The notes below the pieces were generated by a model, which had not been told where the DNA came from, made no database searches, and saw only the letters and a list, made by a program, of their open reading frames with translations. A DNA stretch of 64,000 nucleotides from Gamarada debralockiae. Taxonomy: Eukaryota; Ascomycota; Leotiomycetes; Helotiales; Hyphodiscaceae. Numbering within the stretch: the stretch's first letter is position 1; the number at the start of each line of letters is the position of its first letter. The stretch is from NCBI GenBank assembly GCA_002803225.1, contig NXFV01001528.1, positions 1-64,000 on the forward strand, written 5' to 3'. This document shows, piece by piece, positions 44,422 to 55,416 of this stretch. Made by a program: the position numbers and the translations under genes.

Positions 44422-47400
44422 CTAATATATAGTAGCGCTGAAATCATCATCCCCCTGAGCCATATCATTAGCGTCATTGAAATCCATTCCCTGTCCACAA
44501 TCGCTACTCGTATCCACCTGCGTCGGAGACGGCGGAGCGTCAATATACGAATTATCATTCTGAATCGAGGCGTTGAACATGCCCTGTCCTGAGAAATCGG
44601 GAGTGAACTGCGGGGTTGGTGATGGAGAAGTGATATATGAATTATTGTCTTGCATTGAGGCGTTGAGGACGGATTGTCCCATCAGATCGTTGGTGAATTG
44701 TTGGGATCCATCAATAGCTTGATTGCCCATTTGGTCAGAGGCCTGGCCTTGGAGGAATTGCTGTTGTTGGAGTTGCGATGATGGATCGAAGGGAGAGGTG
44801 GAGGGAGCGGGGAATTGTTGGAACTGAGTAGAGGGGTCGAAGGGTGATGTGGACGGTGAGCCGTTTGGGGATTGTTGCTGTTGCTGTGATGAGTCACACG
44901 GTGAGGTAGATGGTGCGGGAAATTGTTGGAGCTGAGAAGAGGGATCGAAGGGTGTTGTGGAAGGGGAAGAAAGCTGTTGCTGTTGGCTAGCGCTGGAAAG
45001 GGAGGGAGATTGAGACTGGCTTGTGGAGTTTCCCTATTTCAGATTAGCATAGGAATGAGAAATTTATTTGGGAAGACTTGCCTGGCCACCCGGTAGCATA
45101 TTGTAAGCGTCAGTGGCAAAGTTACCTAAGCCCCCAGAGTTCTGTCCCTGGTTATTTTGTCCTGAATTATTCTGTTGGATAGTGTACATCTGGGAAGGAT
45201 CTGGCTGCCCCAGGAGTTGCGAGTTGTCCACTGGCTGATAATTTTGTACGGAAGGATTTGGCTGTGTGCTATACTGTGCTTGGGAGTTTTGAGTTTGAAA
45301 AAACTGATTGGAAGGGTCCGTAGATTGCTGATTCTGCTGAAACTGAGGTTGAGAGTTCTGATTCTGAAAAAATTGGCTGGACGAGTCCGTAGATTGACCA
45401 CTCTGTTGACTGGAAAAGTGCTGAGGGGCGTGGGGAATGTGATGTGGGCGCTGGGTGTGGTTTTGAGCAAACTGTGGGTGCGAATTTTGCTGGTAAGAAA
45501 CCTGATGCATCGGTAACATTGGTTGCGAGTTTATTAGTCCTCCTTGGCTAATGGTGTGGCTGATGGCATTGCCATTGACCATATTTGTCATATGGCCAGT
45601 AGCATTCTGCTGGTGTACTGCCTGTGGATACTGTTGAATGCCGTGATGTATCTGCGGTGTGCCTGCAACATTTCCCTGTGGAGCAACTGGATTAACGTGA
45701 TTGATTGCTGGGGCGGTTTGATGTGTTGGATTGTGGGCAGTATTCAGCGCTTTCTTACGTGCCTTCGCATTTTGAATGTTGGAATACACTTTCGAGCCAG
45801 CAACGGCATCCGAAAGGACATGCACTCCACACGCTTCTGCTACCAAGCCCAGGCCACCCATAATCGCCATCGTTTTACCCGGATTTTTCTTGATGAATAC
45901 TTTGGAGGCTTCGAGAGCATTTTTACTGGCCGACGTTGTTGAAGAAGATGCGCTGGTGACGACACCAGGCCTGCCAGCTATACCTGCCGCCGGAGCTCCA
46001 CCCTGGAATTGTTGTGTTTGGACTGAGTACTGAGGAGACTGGTTCGGATCAAAGGATTTCTGGACATTTTGGGCAGGCTGGGCTTGAGGTTGCTGAGTTC
46101 CTGGCTGTACAAGTACCCATTGCATACCGGGGGCAGGCGGGGGCAAATTTTGAGGGAGAGGGGCGACATTTTGCTGGACGTATTGTACAACTGGGGGAGA
46201 TTGGACCCGAGGGGCGTTGTTTTGAACAACTTGAGGGGCATAAGTTTGAGGAGCCGGAACGAATTGTCCTGGTTGAGCTGGTACCGGCTGCATTTGCTGG
46301 ATGAGAGGCTGAGATTGATAGTTGTTTGTGCCAATTGATGAGTGTCTCGTCTCTTGTAGGTGTTGCTGAGGAGGATTGCCCATTTGACCGTTATTCGGCT
46401 GCTGTAGGACCGGTATCGTAGAAAACCGTCGCTGGTTGTTAGCTGCATTTTGTGCCACGGATGGAGCTTGGGAGGATGTAGGGGCATATTGAATTTGCTG
46501 TACAGGTTGCATTTGCTGAGGTTGTCCTGGTTGTATTTGGATATGCTGTACTGGTTGCATTTGTTGAGGTTGTCCGGGTTGCTGGGGATTCTGGTTCAAT
46601 GGGCTGAACGATTGTGGAGACTGAACAGGGGTTTGAAGGACCTGATTTTGACCCGGCTGCCCTGTCGTTGTTTGAAGAGGTTGGACCTGTTGATGTTGCA
46701 AAATCTGCTGGTTTTGTTGGGCTTGTGAGTTTTGGACAAATTGTTGATATTGCTGGACTGGCTGTGTTTGTAGAGGTTGTTGGTTTTGGTAGTACTGCGG
46801 AGTTGGCTGGGCTTGCTGAGGTTGCGGGATTGGCTGCATTTGCCTATTTTGTAGAGCTTGTTGGGGCTGGATTTGCTGTGCTGGAATAGGTTGTGGAGTC
46901 AGCGACATTCTCCATTCGATTGAACTTCTTCTCACCAAGCATACCTTGCTGCAGGTTCTGAACATTCTGCACTATCTGAGTAGTGCTCTGCGATTGCGAG
47001 CTGGGGACATGTTGGTACTGCTGGGGCGGGGCCATCTGGGTAGCGGCGTTGCTCGATGACTGGGAGGCCTGCGACTGCACACTGTCGCGCCTTGGTATTG
47101 CTTTACGCTGGACAGTTCCCGAAACAGTCCGCGCGAGCGGCGAGCCTTGTGGGCTCTGTTGAACCACCGGCGCGGCCTGTGTGGTCGAAACGGGTTGTAC
47201 TGGAGGAACAGATTGATTGTTCTGCGGTGGTTGCTGCGGAGTGGCGACTTGTTGAGTAGGGATTGCTGTGTTTATACTCTCGGAAATGGTCATGGCTTCC
47301 ATCTTGATCGTAAGTGAGCCATTCGCGGGGCCATTCGTGGGTTGAGGCTGCGCCAGTTGCGCAACTCGAGTGTGTTCATCGCCAGCCTTAGGAAAGACGA

Positions 47401-47509
47401 ATTGACTGAAGCCTGTCGGTCGGTGTACGAAGAACCATCTTTCAGTCGTGCCATCATAGTCTGATTCCCAGCCTGGTGGGAGAGCGGTCGGCAGTTGTTG
47501 GGTCGCCAT
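44422..47509 (-). CDS. Gln/Pro-rich WW-domain protein
   Basis: The model is join(44422..45033, 45082..46880, 46945..47509) on the minus strand, giving 991 residues. An N-terminal WW-like domain (residues about 8-45) has LPPGWESDYDG and RWFFVHRPTGFSQF; the second signature Trp is replaced by Phe. The rest is low complexity, dominated by Gln with Pro, Asn and Ser, plus a short ordered segment (NPGKTMAIMGGLGLVAEACG) with a hydrophobic helix. The C-terminus is acidic. Intron 1 (GTATGC..TTCCAG) is canonical. Intron 2 starts GCAAGT and ends in AAATAG: a GC-AG intron, required to keep the frame. WW domains bind Pro-rich ligands. A regulatory or scaffold role is likely but not shown. I chose the ATG at 47509 because it directly precedes the WW domain. 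Confidence 0.85.
45034..45081 (-). other. GC-AG intron in the WW-domain gene
   Basis: A 48-base intron with GCAAGT at the 5' end, a GCTAAT branch-like site and a TAG acceptor. The neighbouring GT at position +5 would shift the frame into an early stop, so the GC donor is the one that fits. Confidence 0.75.
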
Positions 47510-48585
47510 GATGAAATAGACAGAGGTTTTGGAGGTGACCACAAGGCTGAGGAGGAGAAAGGAAAGAGAAAGGGAAGACGCATAAGAATCACTTTTCCAG
47601 GCCGCCCACGGACTTCCCCCGCCTACTTGGTAGGGATTAGGGTGCGGCTGAGGAAGTTACAGAGTTTGTTCCTGTAAGGATGGGCAGACGATCAGTCGTG
47701 TCCATGCATGCAAGGCATTTCGATTTCAATAGGGCAGGTTTCCTGATGTGGAGTTGCTATTCCGCAATGGGATTGAAAGCTCCCAAATATGCGCTACACA
47801 TCCAATATTGATTGAGTTGAGATCCAATCAACTTCCAAAGTAGCCGAGTGGCTTGCTGCGTTGCTCTGGTATCATTGGATCAGAGCGACATGGGACGGCT
47901 GGTCCTTCCCAATGGCACCAAAAGCTGCTTTGGAGCTTGAAATATTTGGCACTATAGAGCCTCAACTGCTATTTAAAGAGAAACCACTTCGCCATGCACA
48001 AATTCCGGCAGAGCATCTCTGAAAATCACACGTGATCCAGAGTCACGTGGACCGATCCCAGCATTTGCAGCTTCCATCTTCATGGTCTCCTCGTATCTGC
48101 CTCACAATCGCTGCAAATGACAGAGATTGCTAAGAGTCCCAGAAAAGGTCATCTGCTTTGAAGCTCTTGATTGCTGAGCATGACTATCATTCGAGCCACC
48201 ACGTATTCGAGCTTTGGCCACGCTGGCGACAAAAGCAAAAATCAAAAGCCCTGGCCTAATAGAAGGTAGGTAGGTAATGGTTGACTTGTTTCTAGCATGG
48301 AACGACTGTAGTGGTGAATTCCTGAATTCCTGACCACTGGATCAGTGACAAGACGTTATTCAATGACTGTTAGAAATAATCTCGGAGATAGCCTCAACCC
48401 ATTTTCGCTCGCCAAGAAATCCACAAGCCCAAACACGTGCTTTCCCGTCCAATCGCCACTTTTCAGCGACACACCATCAGCCTTGGCATCGAAAATCTCC
48501 ACAAGTATTTGAACAATGATTCATCGCCTTTGAAATAACCTCAACTTCAATCACCACTTTTGCGAAGGGAGTCGCGGTGGAAAAT
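47510..48585. promoter_or_regulatory. Divergent promoter region
   Basis: 1.1 kb between the start codons of the WW-domain gene (minus) and the CHR transporter (plus). It contains ACACGTGAT and TCACGTGG near 48029-48050. No gene seen. Confidence 0.5.
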
Positions 48586-50297
48586 ATGGCTATCTCATCT
48601 TCGAAATGGGCGTCTGGCCGTATGGCGAAGCGGTTGTGGGAAGTTATTGAACAGGGCTGGTATTTGGGTTTCACGGCGTTTGGAGGACCTCCTGTGCATT
48701 TCAAAATTGTGAGACTGTCACTTCGATGAATGAGGAGAAAGGAGATGAACTGTCGGAAAATTTGCAGTCACATGCTAATCATCCGGCCGCAGTTCCATGA
48801 CAAGTTTGTGGATAAGCTGGGATGGGTAGACGAACAGATGGTGAGCTACCATTCCGGGAAGATAATTGGAGCTTCAGGCTGATGATTGTTTGGGAATAGT
48901 ACCAAGAGCTATTCGCAGTATGTCAAGCATTTTCGGGACCTGGAAGCACAAAGATGCTGTATTGTGTGAACCTCATCCACGATGGATTCATCCCTGCGGT
49001 ATTGGCTCTTCTGATTTGGAGGTGAGCTCCCTCTTCTACCCCCAAAGACCACGACCTCTGACAAACGCAAAGTCTTCCTGGAGCGCTAGGAATGTACGGC
49101 CTTTCAGTAGGCGTCTCACACATAGGCGAAAGTCTGCCTCGAGCAGTTTACGCCCTTCTATCTGGTCTGAACGCAGCCACAGTCGGCATCATCGCCCTTG
49201 CTGCTGTGCAGCTTGCGCAAAAAGCCATCACGGACAAGATGACACGCATCTTAGTCTTTCTTGGGGCTACCGCAGGCTTGCTGTACAACGCGTTGTGGTA
49301 TTTCCCCCTGTTGATGTTCCTGGCCGGATGTGCATCGATCACGTATGATTACCGAGTCTTACACCCTACTGTGAATTGGATTGCAAGATTGTGGAGAAAA
49401 AAGAAGCAGTCCACCGTGGAAGACGAGGGAGTTGAATTGCCAAATGTCGCTACAGAAGCAGATCGAAGGAAGTCGGATGATGAAGCCCCCAGAGAAGCTT
49501 TGTCTTCGAATCCGAATACACCAGCAGCAGCCAAACGAACCGGCAACCCAACCTCCAATCCAACTCCAGCGCCTCAAGAAGAGCCCCGCGAACCTCGCAT
49601 AATTCCAGCAGCACGAACACTGAACATATCCTGGCAGTTCGGCACAGTAATCCTCATCGTCTTCCTCCTAGTCTTCATCATCATCATGGTCCTCCGCGGA
49701 ACTCTCCCCCACCGCCCTCTCCTATTCAGCCTCTTCTCAAACATGTTCCTCGCAGGTACGATCATTTTCGGAGGTGGACCGGTTGTTATCCCTTTGCTCC
49801 GCGAGTATGTCGTATATCAAGGCTGGGTCTCACCCCGGGATTTCCTCCTCGGCCTAGCGATCATCCAATCCTTCCCTGGTCCGAATTTCAATTTTGCTGT
49901 CTATCTTGGAGGTCTGACAGCTGTGTTCGGCGGTTATAACGCAGCAGCTGGAGCAGTGCTGGGGTATCTGGGCATTTTCTTGCCGGGCATTGTGACTGTT
50001 CATGGAACGATGGGAATCTGGAGCGCGATCCGGGGGAAGAGATGGGTGAAGAGTGCGTTGAGAGGCATTAATGCTGGAGCGGTGGGACTGATCTATACTG
50101 CCGTATACAGACTGTGGCAGATCGGGTACGTCGATGAGGGCTTTCAGGCAGGTAGAAGTTTGGGAGACGATCCATGGTGGGTCGTCGTTGGCACGACAAG
50201 TTTCGTGGGTGGAATGTGGTTTGGGGTATCTCCGCCGGTGGCTATTGGGCTTGGTGCCGTAATGGGACTTGTGAGATATGGCGTTGTGAGCTCGTGA
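48586..50297 (+). CDS. CHR-family chromate-type ion transporter
   Basis: The model is join(48586..48708, 48793..48840, 48900..49021, 49073..50297), giving 505 residues. All introns are GT-AG. The last acceptor, CAAAG at 49072, is the one that yields LIWSLPGALGMYGLS, as expected for the family. Two homologous halves are visible: FGGPPVHFKIFHDKFVDKLG in the first and FGGGPVVIPLLREYV followed by QSFPGPNFNFAVYLGG in the second, with about 10-12 hydrophobic segments. A hydrophilic linker (about residues 205-285, rich in Pro, Glu and Asn) joins them. Family members export chromate or take up related anions. The physiological substrate in this fungus is unknown. Confidence 0.93.
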
Positions 50298-51573
50298 AGA
50301 TCCGGATTCATTGAGAATGTCGTAGAAATCTGAATTGAGAGCATCAGCCTTGCAATCTCTCGATTTGGGCCGGGAGAAACTTATGTCCGAATTTGAAGAG
50401 GATGTTAGCAGTTGCACCCGCAAGGAGCTTGCTGCAACTCGCTCCGATTGCTTTGGGGGTATTACAGCCAATTCGACGTCGGAATCTCGACATGAACATT
50501 TCCATTTCCGTCTTTTGACCTGAGCTATTGCTGATTTAGCCGGAGCTGTGGATGAGCAAACCTGAGTCAGGCTGAGCAAGGGAGGCCAAAGAGGTAAGCC
50601 CCGGTGGACAGGGGCCTGTTTCGAATCCTCTGTTATAATCGCTATTACTAGCTAAAATTAGAAAATAGTTCAAGGATTGTTTTAGGAGGCCATTTCGGAT
50701 AACCTCTTGTCCAGTCGTCACGTGACTAGTAATTCAGCCTCGAAGTTTAGCGAATATTACCAACTCAACGTCCTCTCTAACGAGTATATGACCTCAATTT
50801 GCTGAGCAGTTGTTATACTTCTTTGTTACAAAACTCGCACCCAATTATACTTCTAGCTGCTTTATTATACCGGGCGGCAACAATTCTGCATGTCTGTCAA
50901 AGAAAGTACAAGAGACGGAACTACGAATCTTGGGCTCGTCGTTTGGGAGTTTCTCTTCATATTCTACAATTAATACAAGTCAAAGAACAATTTTTTCCTC
51001 CGGTAGCAAACTTGTTCTAAGCAAGGGCAATACAACTTTTGGTGATTCTGTTTGGCAAGGTATCATACCAGATCATATTACATCGGCACGTCGCCGCCGT
51101 CGCCGCAGCAAGTGCTGTAGGGGATACGACAGCTGGTGCGCTTAAACATCAGGAACATAATTTATACCAAGGCCCTGTGCCCAAAGTGCCGAGATCATTA
51201 AGGTATAACAAGACAGATTCATCTCGAAGGATTGCGTTGATTGAGGGGTTCGATGACTTCGCTGCCTGCCGACCCTCGTGCGATTTAAGCAACGTCGTAG
51301 TTAAGCTGAGGAAATGGTTGGAGTACATTTTTAAGCTACCTATAAATAATACAGCACTTCTAGAGTCTTCTCTGTGGGACTTCATTTCCAGAGCTTGTAC
51401 AATCTTTTCATATTTTTCTCCATATTACAGGGAATTGAATTCTATGAGTTGAGCTTTTTGTATGTACCATCACAACAAGTATACTTATTACCTAGATGTT
51501 AAATGCGATTCACGGGTGAGCCACTTTAAAGTTACATTACCAATCCCCAAATGCACTTTCTTATCATCCACTT
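50298..51573. other. Gene-free or decayed region
   Basis: Open frames at 50810-51145 and 51039-51452 (plus) could be pieces of one decayed gene (SLWDFISRACTIFSYFSPYY near the end), but I recognise no family. TCACGTGA lies at 50718-50725. AT-rich around 50630-50900. Confidence 0.4.
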
Positions 51574-52691
51574 TCACTCGTACCCTCGACATATCTCTCC
51601 ATCTTCCATTACGCAATCTTCAAACAGCCTTGTTGCTCCCCCTCCCCCTCCTGACTGCCTCAGACCCTTATCCCCTTTTCGTACCAACAGCGCCATTCCG
51701 ACAAACTCCGCCTGCACCTGTACACCCATAGTCTGTGGACGTCGCACAATTATTGTAACGTCGCTATCTTGAAACTGGCAGATCTCATCTCCAGTCATTG
51801 TCCCTCTAGGAGCAATACCGAACTGACCTCGGCTCCCTATAAAGACGTAATGCTTCTTACATTCAGCAGCATCATTACCATCTTTTCCCAGAAAGAGGAA
51901 TTTGGTAGGTCGAATGCTTCGAATGTCATAGCTGCTCTCCCATTTGTACTTTCCCGACTAATGACAGGCTGTAGACGCCCGTCTATTCGGCTCACTGGCG
52001 CCTGATCCATCGCGTACTCCGACACTCTGCATCAGCATCAGTTGTTTGATATAGGGTACTGTAGAATCGTTGAGATTCCTTTCCACTGTGATAGGAATAT
52101 TTTCCTCCTGCAACTGAGCAAGTCTGTTCAATTCCTTATACCATCCCTCAGCGCACTCCGATTCGCCCATGGCTGTTTAAGGAAGACAATTTCCCCCTCC
52201 ACTCTGCCAACCACATCAAGATCAGCTTGAGGCAGAAATTCCTCTTCGATCCAAGTCAAGTTACTATCAACAAACAACCGCTCCAGAATGTGGCTTCCAT
52301 GCATCACCATGTTAGGCGAACTATTGCCGACGTAGAATTTCCAAAGGCCGACATAACATCTTCCACGCCTTTCGAATAATCAATCACAAGCCTTCCGTTG
52401 TGACAATCTGCTGATAACCCAAGTAAGTGCATACACTTTGTCTCTAGGATCAGTGCATAGCGAATTGCGAGTTGTCTGAAGTAGAGTGCCCGGAGTACAT
52501 CCTTGCTTCATATGCATCTTCCTCAACACCTGTAGTTGTACAGGAAGACTGGACTGGACTTTGTGTGCAGCTTTAATAGAACACTTTGGCTTGAACAGCT
52601 GGTCGAAGTACATTTTCCAATACATCCTACTTGACTTTCGTCTCTCCACATATGGATCTTTAGTCGCTTTGCAAGGACCACTCCTGCACAA
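51574..52691 (-). pseudogene. Decayed HET-domain protein (C-terminal two thirds)
   Basis: 52691-52380 contains LLQTTRNSLCTDPRDKVYAL, matching the HET motif in which xxDPRDKVYALLGL is typical. 51860-51640 contains SRGQFGIAPRGTMTGDEICQ and FVGMALLVRKGDKG, the usual C-terminal block of HET proteins (GDxICxF..). Between them only scattered frames remain, and the conserved N-terminal HET motif is not seen. HET proteins mediate heterokaryon incompatibility; this copy is dead. Confidence 0.65.
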
Positions 52692-52704
52692 TCCACACTC
52701 GGTA

Positions 52705-52968
52705 TTAGTACTCTCTTTTGCACAAGTCTCTTAACGCTAGCCAGTGCTTAGTCGGTTGCCCTGAGCGATCGCATACCGCTTCTGGTAGGCCATAGTTGCA
52801 TAACACTGACGTCGACGTCATATCTGAAGAAGTGGTTGGCGATGATGCCAATGAAGACGACGAAGAAGTGGAAGTCGTGACATTTGGAAAGGATGGGGCT
52901 GCATTTGCAAAAATGGCAACAAGGCCAAGGAAAAAGAGTTCTCGTTGGTGAATCCCATTGCGATACAT
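52705..52968 (-). CDS. Possible small secreted protein
   Basis: An 87-codon frame starts MYRNGIHQRELFFLGLVAIF, which reads as a positively charged n-region plus a hydrophobic core, followed by a cleavage-like ANAAPS and a Ser/Thr-rich stretch. Three Cys lie in the second half. The frame stops shortly before the HET remnant on the same strand. It might be one exon of a longer gene or a chance frame. Confidence 0.35.
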   Translation of the reverse strand: MYRNGIHQRELFFLGLVAIFANAAPSFPNVTTSTSSSSSLASSPTTSSDMTSTSVLCNYGLPEAVCDRSGQPTKHWLALRDLCKREY

Positions 52969-53828
52969 ATCGGGAAAGTGTAGCGACTGTGAAGACTCGA
53001 AGGAGAAAGTTACAAGGCATGAGACATGCAGTCACGCAAGGGAAATATTTCTGAAGATAGGTAAGGTATTTAGAACCTATTGACGGTTTCCGCTGCAAGC
53101 TTCTCTCCACGTTCTACTTCGAGCCTGGACAAGCCTCGTCGGGAGGTTCTTGAGGCTGAATGGAAGAACAGGGCCTTGTACATGACCACAACGTGGAGAA
53201 GGATAGAACAGACAAAGGGAGTGCCCCTAAATCCATGCCAGGTGACGTTCGTGAACCAATAAAAACTATCCTGTCAGGATATGGTCTATCGACATAATGC
53301 CTGAAAATCAATCCCTGGTCGCATTGATTCATCTGTCAATCTAAGCACTGCCGGGGACTGCCGTAGTTGGAGCAAGTTACAGACGTCGGATTTTTTTCGA
53401 TCGAGTCACGTCGTACACTATCCTTGTAGTGAGGCTTGCTGGCAGCGCCCCCCTTTGCTCTGGGGGCCAAATTTGAAATCATTTTTGTTAAGTGCCGCCG
53501 GAGAGAGGATTCTGAAATTCTGAATGATCGACATAGAAAGGCACTGGCCTGGTGATTAGCAAGCTTTCGTTTGACTGAACGAAATCAAGAGTGTATCTGG
53601 GAACAGACTTTTGTGTTGCGGGCCTTTTTGAATTCAGTTCTGTCAAGTAGTGTCGCAGGAAACAAAAATCATTGGAAGTCTTGAACGCACTGGCCTAATC
53701 ATCATTCACAAAAGATGAAATCTGGAGTTTTTCTAATTCAGTATCATCTTATTTCAACATCGCTATATGTCATCACTTCTAAATACACGGATAAGTCCAC
53801 GTTCACGACAAGTTGAAGCGAAATCAAC
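52969..53828. other. Gene-free spacer
   Basis: No supported gene. 3' flank of the glutaminyl cyclase on the right. Confidence 0.45.
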
Positions 53829-55031
53829 TCACAATTCAGTCTTACTAGTGACTTTCCTCTTGGCCTTGATCTGGGCTTCCGTTTGCGCTATTGCTGGGAA
53901 GTATCCCTCCAAATCCATCCATTCTCCAACAAACGCCGTAATTATTCGTGTCCAATCCTCCACAGTTGGGAGATCCAAATGCTCTCCATCATCGCTCATC
54001 GTATGCCATACCCTAGGGAATGGTGTAGGTATCATATGTAGGACTTCTACTCCGCGCGCCATAAATGGTATATGGTCATCTTGGACACCCCATGCCGCGT
54101 TGAAATTATTCGAGTCTTTCTTGCTTTCGGGAAGGAAGGGGTGGGTGGGGTTGGATTGTAGGAGGTTGAGTGATCGTAGTCGCCCTTCGAGGTCTGCGAG
54201 GTGTTGGTATGCCCAGTGTGTGGTTTTGAAATATGAAGGGACTTTCGGGTTCTCGACGCCAAGAAGATCGAGGAGGACGAAGAGGGAGATGGAGCTCAGA
54301 GCGTTCTTGTAGGTCGACATAGCAGCGTGAGCAGTTTCTTCCCATGTTTCTGCCAACGATCTACGCAGGTCAGTATCAATTGCACTAGGAAATAGTAAAA
54401 GTACATACCTAGCACCATACAACGAATCACTAGCCGTCCAACTCACAAATGCCTCCTCTCCATCAAGTAACAATATCTGCACTCCCTTCTCCTCCTCGAG
54501 CCCACTAGAGCCGTCAGCTTCCATAGCAGCCCATTTCTTCGTCAATGCCTCATCAACACTCCTCGCAGCATGCATAATCATCGCACACGGTGCAGCACTG
54601 TCCGTTGCTCCAATAAACCCCGCCGGCGTAAGCTTGCTATCATAATGTGCAACCAGCGCCAATCTTCCCACATCTCCCGGTTGTGTCCAAGGCGGATCGC
54701 GTGTAATTATAATGTTTACGAAGGGTATTTGTTTATCTCCAGTAGCAGGAGTCGTTGCTGTCGAATTCTGGAATTCGATGGTCCATTTGGGAAGGTGAGT
54801 TGTGAACCAATCCACGAAATGCTGCTGGACTGTTGCTGAGCCTGGCGTGCCGGGAACTCGAGGAATCAGGATGGGGGAGAGGATTGAGCCGGTTTTGATA
54901 TCGAAGTCTGCTCCTGCGGAGGGTAGGTTCTTGAGTGTCTCGTCAGATAGGGGGGTGTATGCCGTCACGACAAGGGCGAGAACGGCCCAAATCAAAAGGC
55001 GGAGAATTTGGAGAGGGCGCGACGCCATCAT
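53829..55031 (-). CDS. Glutaminyl-peptide cyclotransferase (M28 family, secretory)
   Basis: The model is join(53829..54360, 54409..55031) on the minus strand, giving 384 residues. The N-terminus has a hydrophobic signal or anchor (ILRLLIWAVLALVVTAYTPL). Zinc and catalytic residues of the QC/M28 fold are present: LVAHYDSK near 127-133, GATDSAAPCAM with Asp at about 144, LLLDGEEAF with Glu at 192/193, DDHIPFMARGVEVLHMIPTP and FPRVWHT with His at about 327. The 48-base intron (GTATGT..CGTAG, 54361-54408) is a multiple of three without stops; removing it restores the family sequence SLYGARSLAETWE. The enzyme converts N-terminal Gln to pyroglutamate on secreted proteins and peptides. It lies 1.7 kb from the repeat-protein/UstYa pair. 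Confidence 0.92.
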   Translation of the reverse strand: MMASRPLQILRLLIWAVLALVVTAYTPLSDETLKNLPSAGADFDIKTGSILSPILIPRVPGTPGSATVQQHFVDWFTTHLPKWTIEFQNSTATTPATGDKQIPFVNIIITRDPPWTQPGDVGRLALVAHYDSKLTPAGFIGATDSAAPCAMIMHAARSVDEALTKKWAAMEADGSSGLEEEKGVQILLLDGEEAFVSWTASDSLYGARYVLLLFPSAIDTDLRRSLAETWEETAHAAMSTYKNALSSISLFVLLDLLGVENPKVPSYFKTTHWAYQHLADLEGRLRSLNLLQSNPTHPFLPESKKDSNNFNAAWGVQDDHIPFMARGVEVLHMIPTPFPRVWHTMSDDGEHLDLPTVEDWTRIITAFVGEWMDLEGYFPAIAQTEAQIKAKRKVTSKTEL

Positions 55032-55416
55032 GTATTGTGAAAGGCAGCTGCCTCAGATCCTATCGCTTCGATTTCCGCAAGATCATGATTGTTGGTTTCG
55101 TGCAACAGTTCTCTGCCTTTTGGAGTATCTGTCTTTTGCATAAATATGACAGCCGCGGTTCATCCCTCCGCTTCGGCGTCTATCGCGCTAATGAGAGTCT
55201 CCAAATTTGGCTCAATTCGTGATTTCTTCAAGAACCTGCAAAGAACCTTCGATTCATCAGCCATTGACGAGACGGACCTTTGAGGAATAGGAACCCATAC
55301 ACACCAACAGCTGGAGTTGCAATGGAGCTCACTTCATCCTGAAAGGCCACATTTAGCAATTTTCATGAGTCTCGTGACACAGCCATTGAACCTCTGAGCC
55401 CCTCGACGCCCGAACG
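55032..55416. promoter_or_regulatory. Intergenic region between cyclase and TMEM70-like remnant
   Basis: Divergent start sides of the two genes. No motif I would name. Confidence 0.4.

Noticed and set aside
45175..46889. Several plus-strand frames of 85-132 codons across the WW-domain gene
   Set aside because: Shadows of the Gln-rich repeats (CAG/CAA) on the opposite strand.
47836..47912. TAGCCGAGTGG resembling a tRNA A box, with a perfect GCTCTG/CAGAGC stem after it
   Set aside because: No B box and no acceptor stem.
49854..50579. 241-codon minus-strand frame over the CHR transporter 3' end
   Set aside because: Antisense shadow of a well-supported coding exon.
50575..50636. GTTTCGAATCC resembling a tRNA B box
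   Set aside because: The bases flanking the loop do not pair, so no T-arm forms.
50630..51460. Retrotransposon remnant (AT-rich stretch before coding-like frames)
   Set aside because: No LTR pair, primer site or reverse transcriptase or integrase motif could be found.
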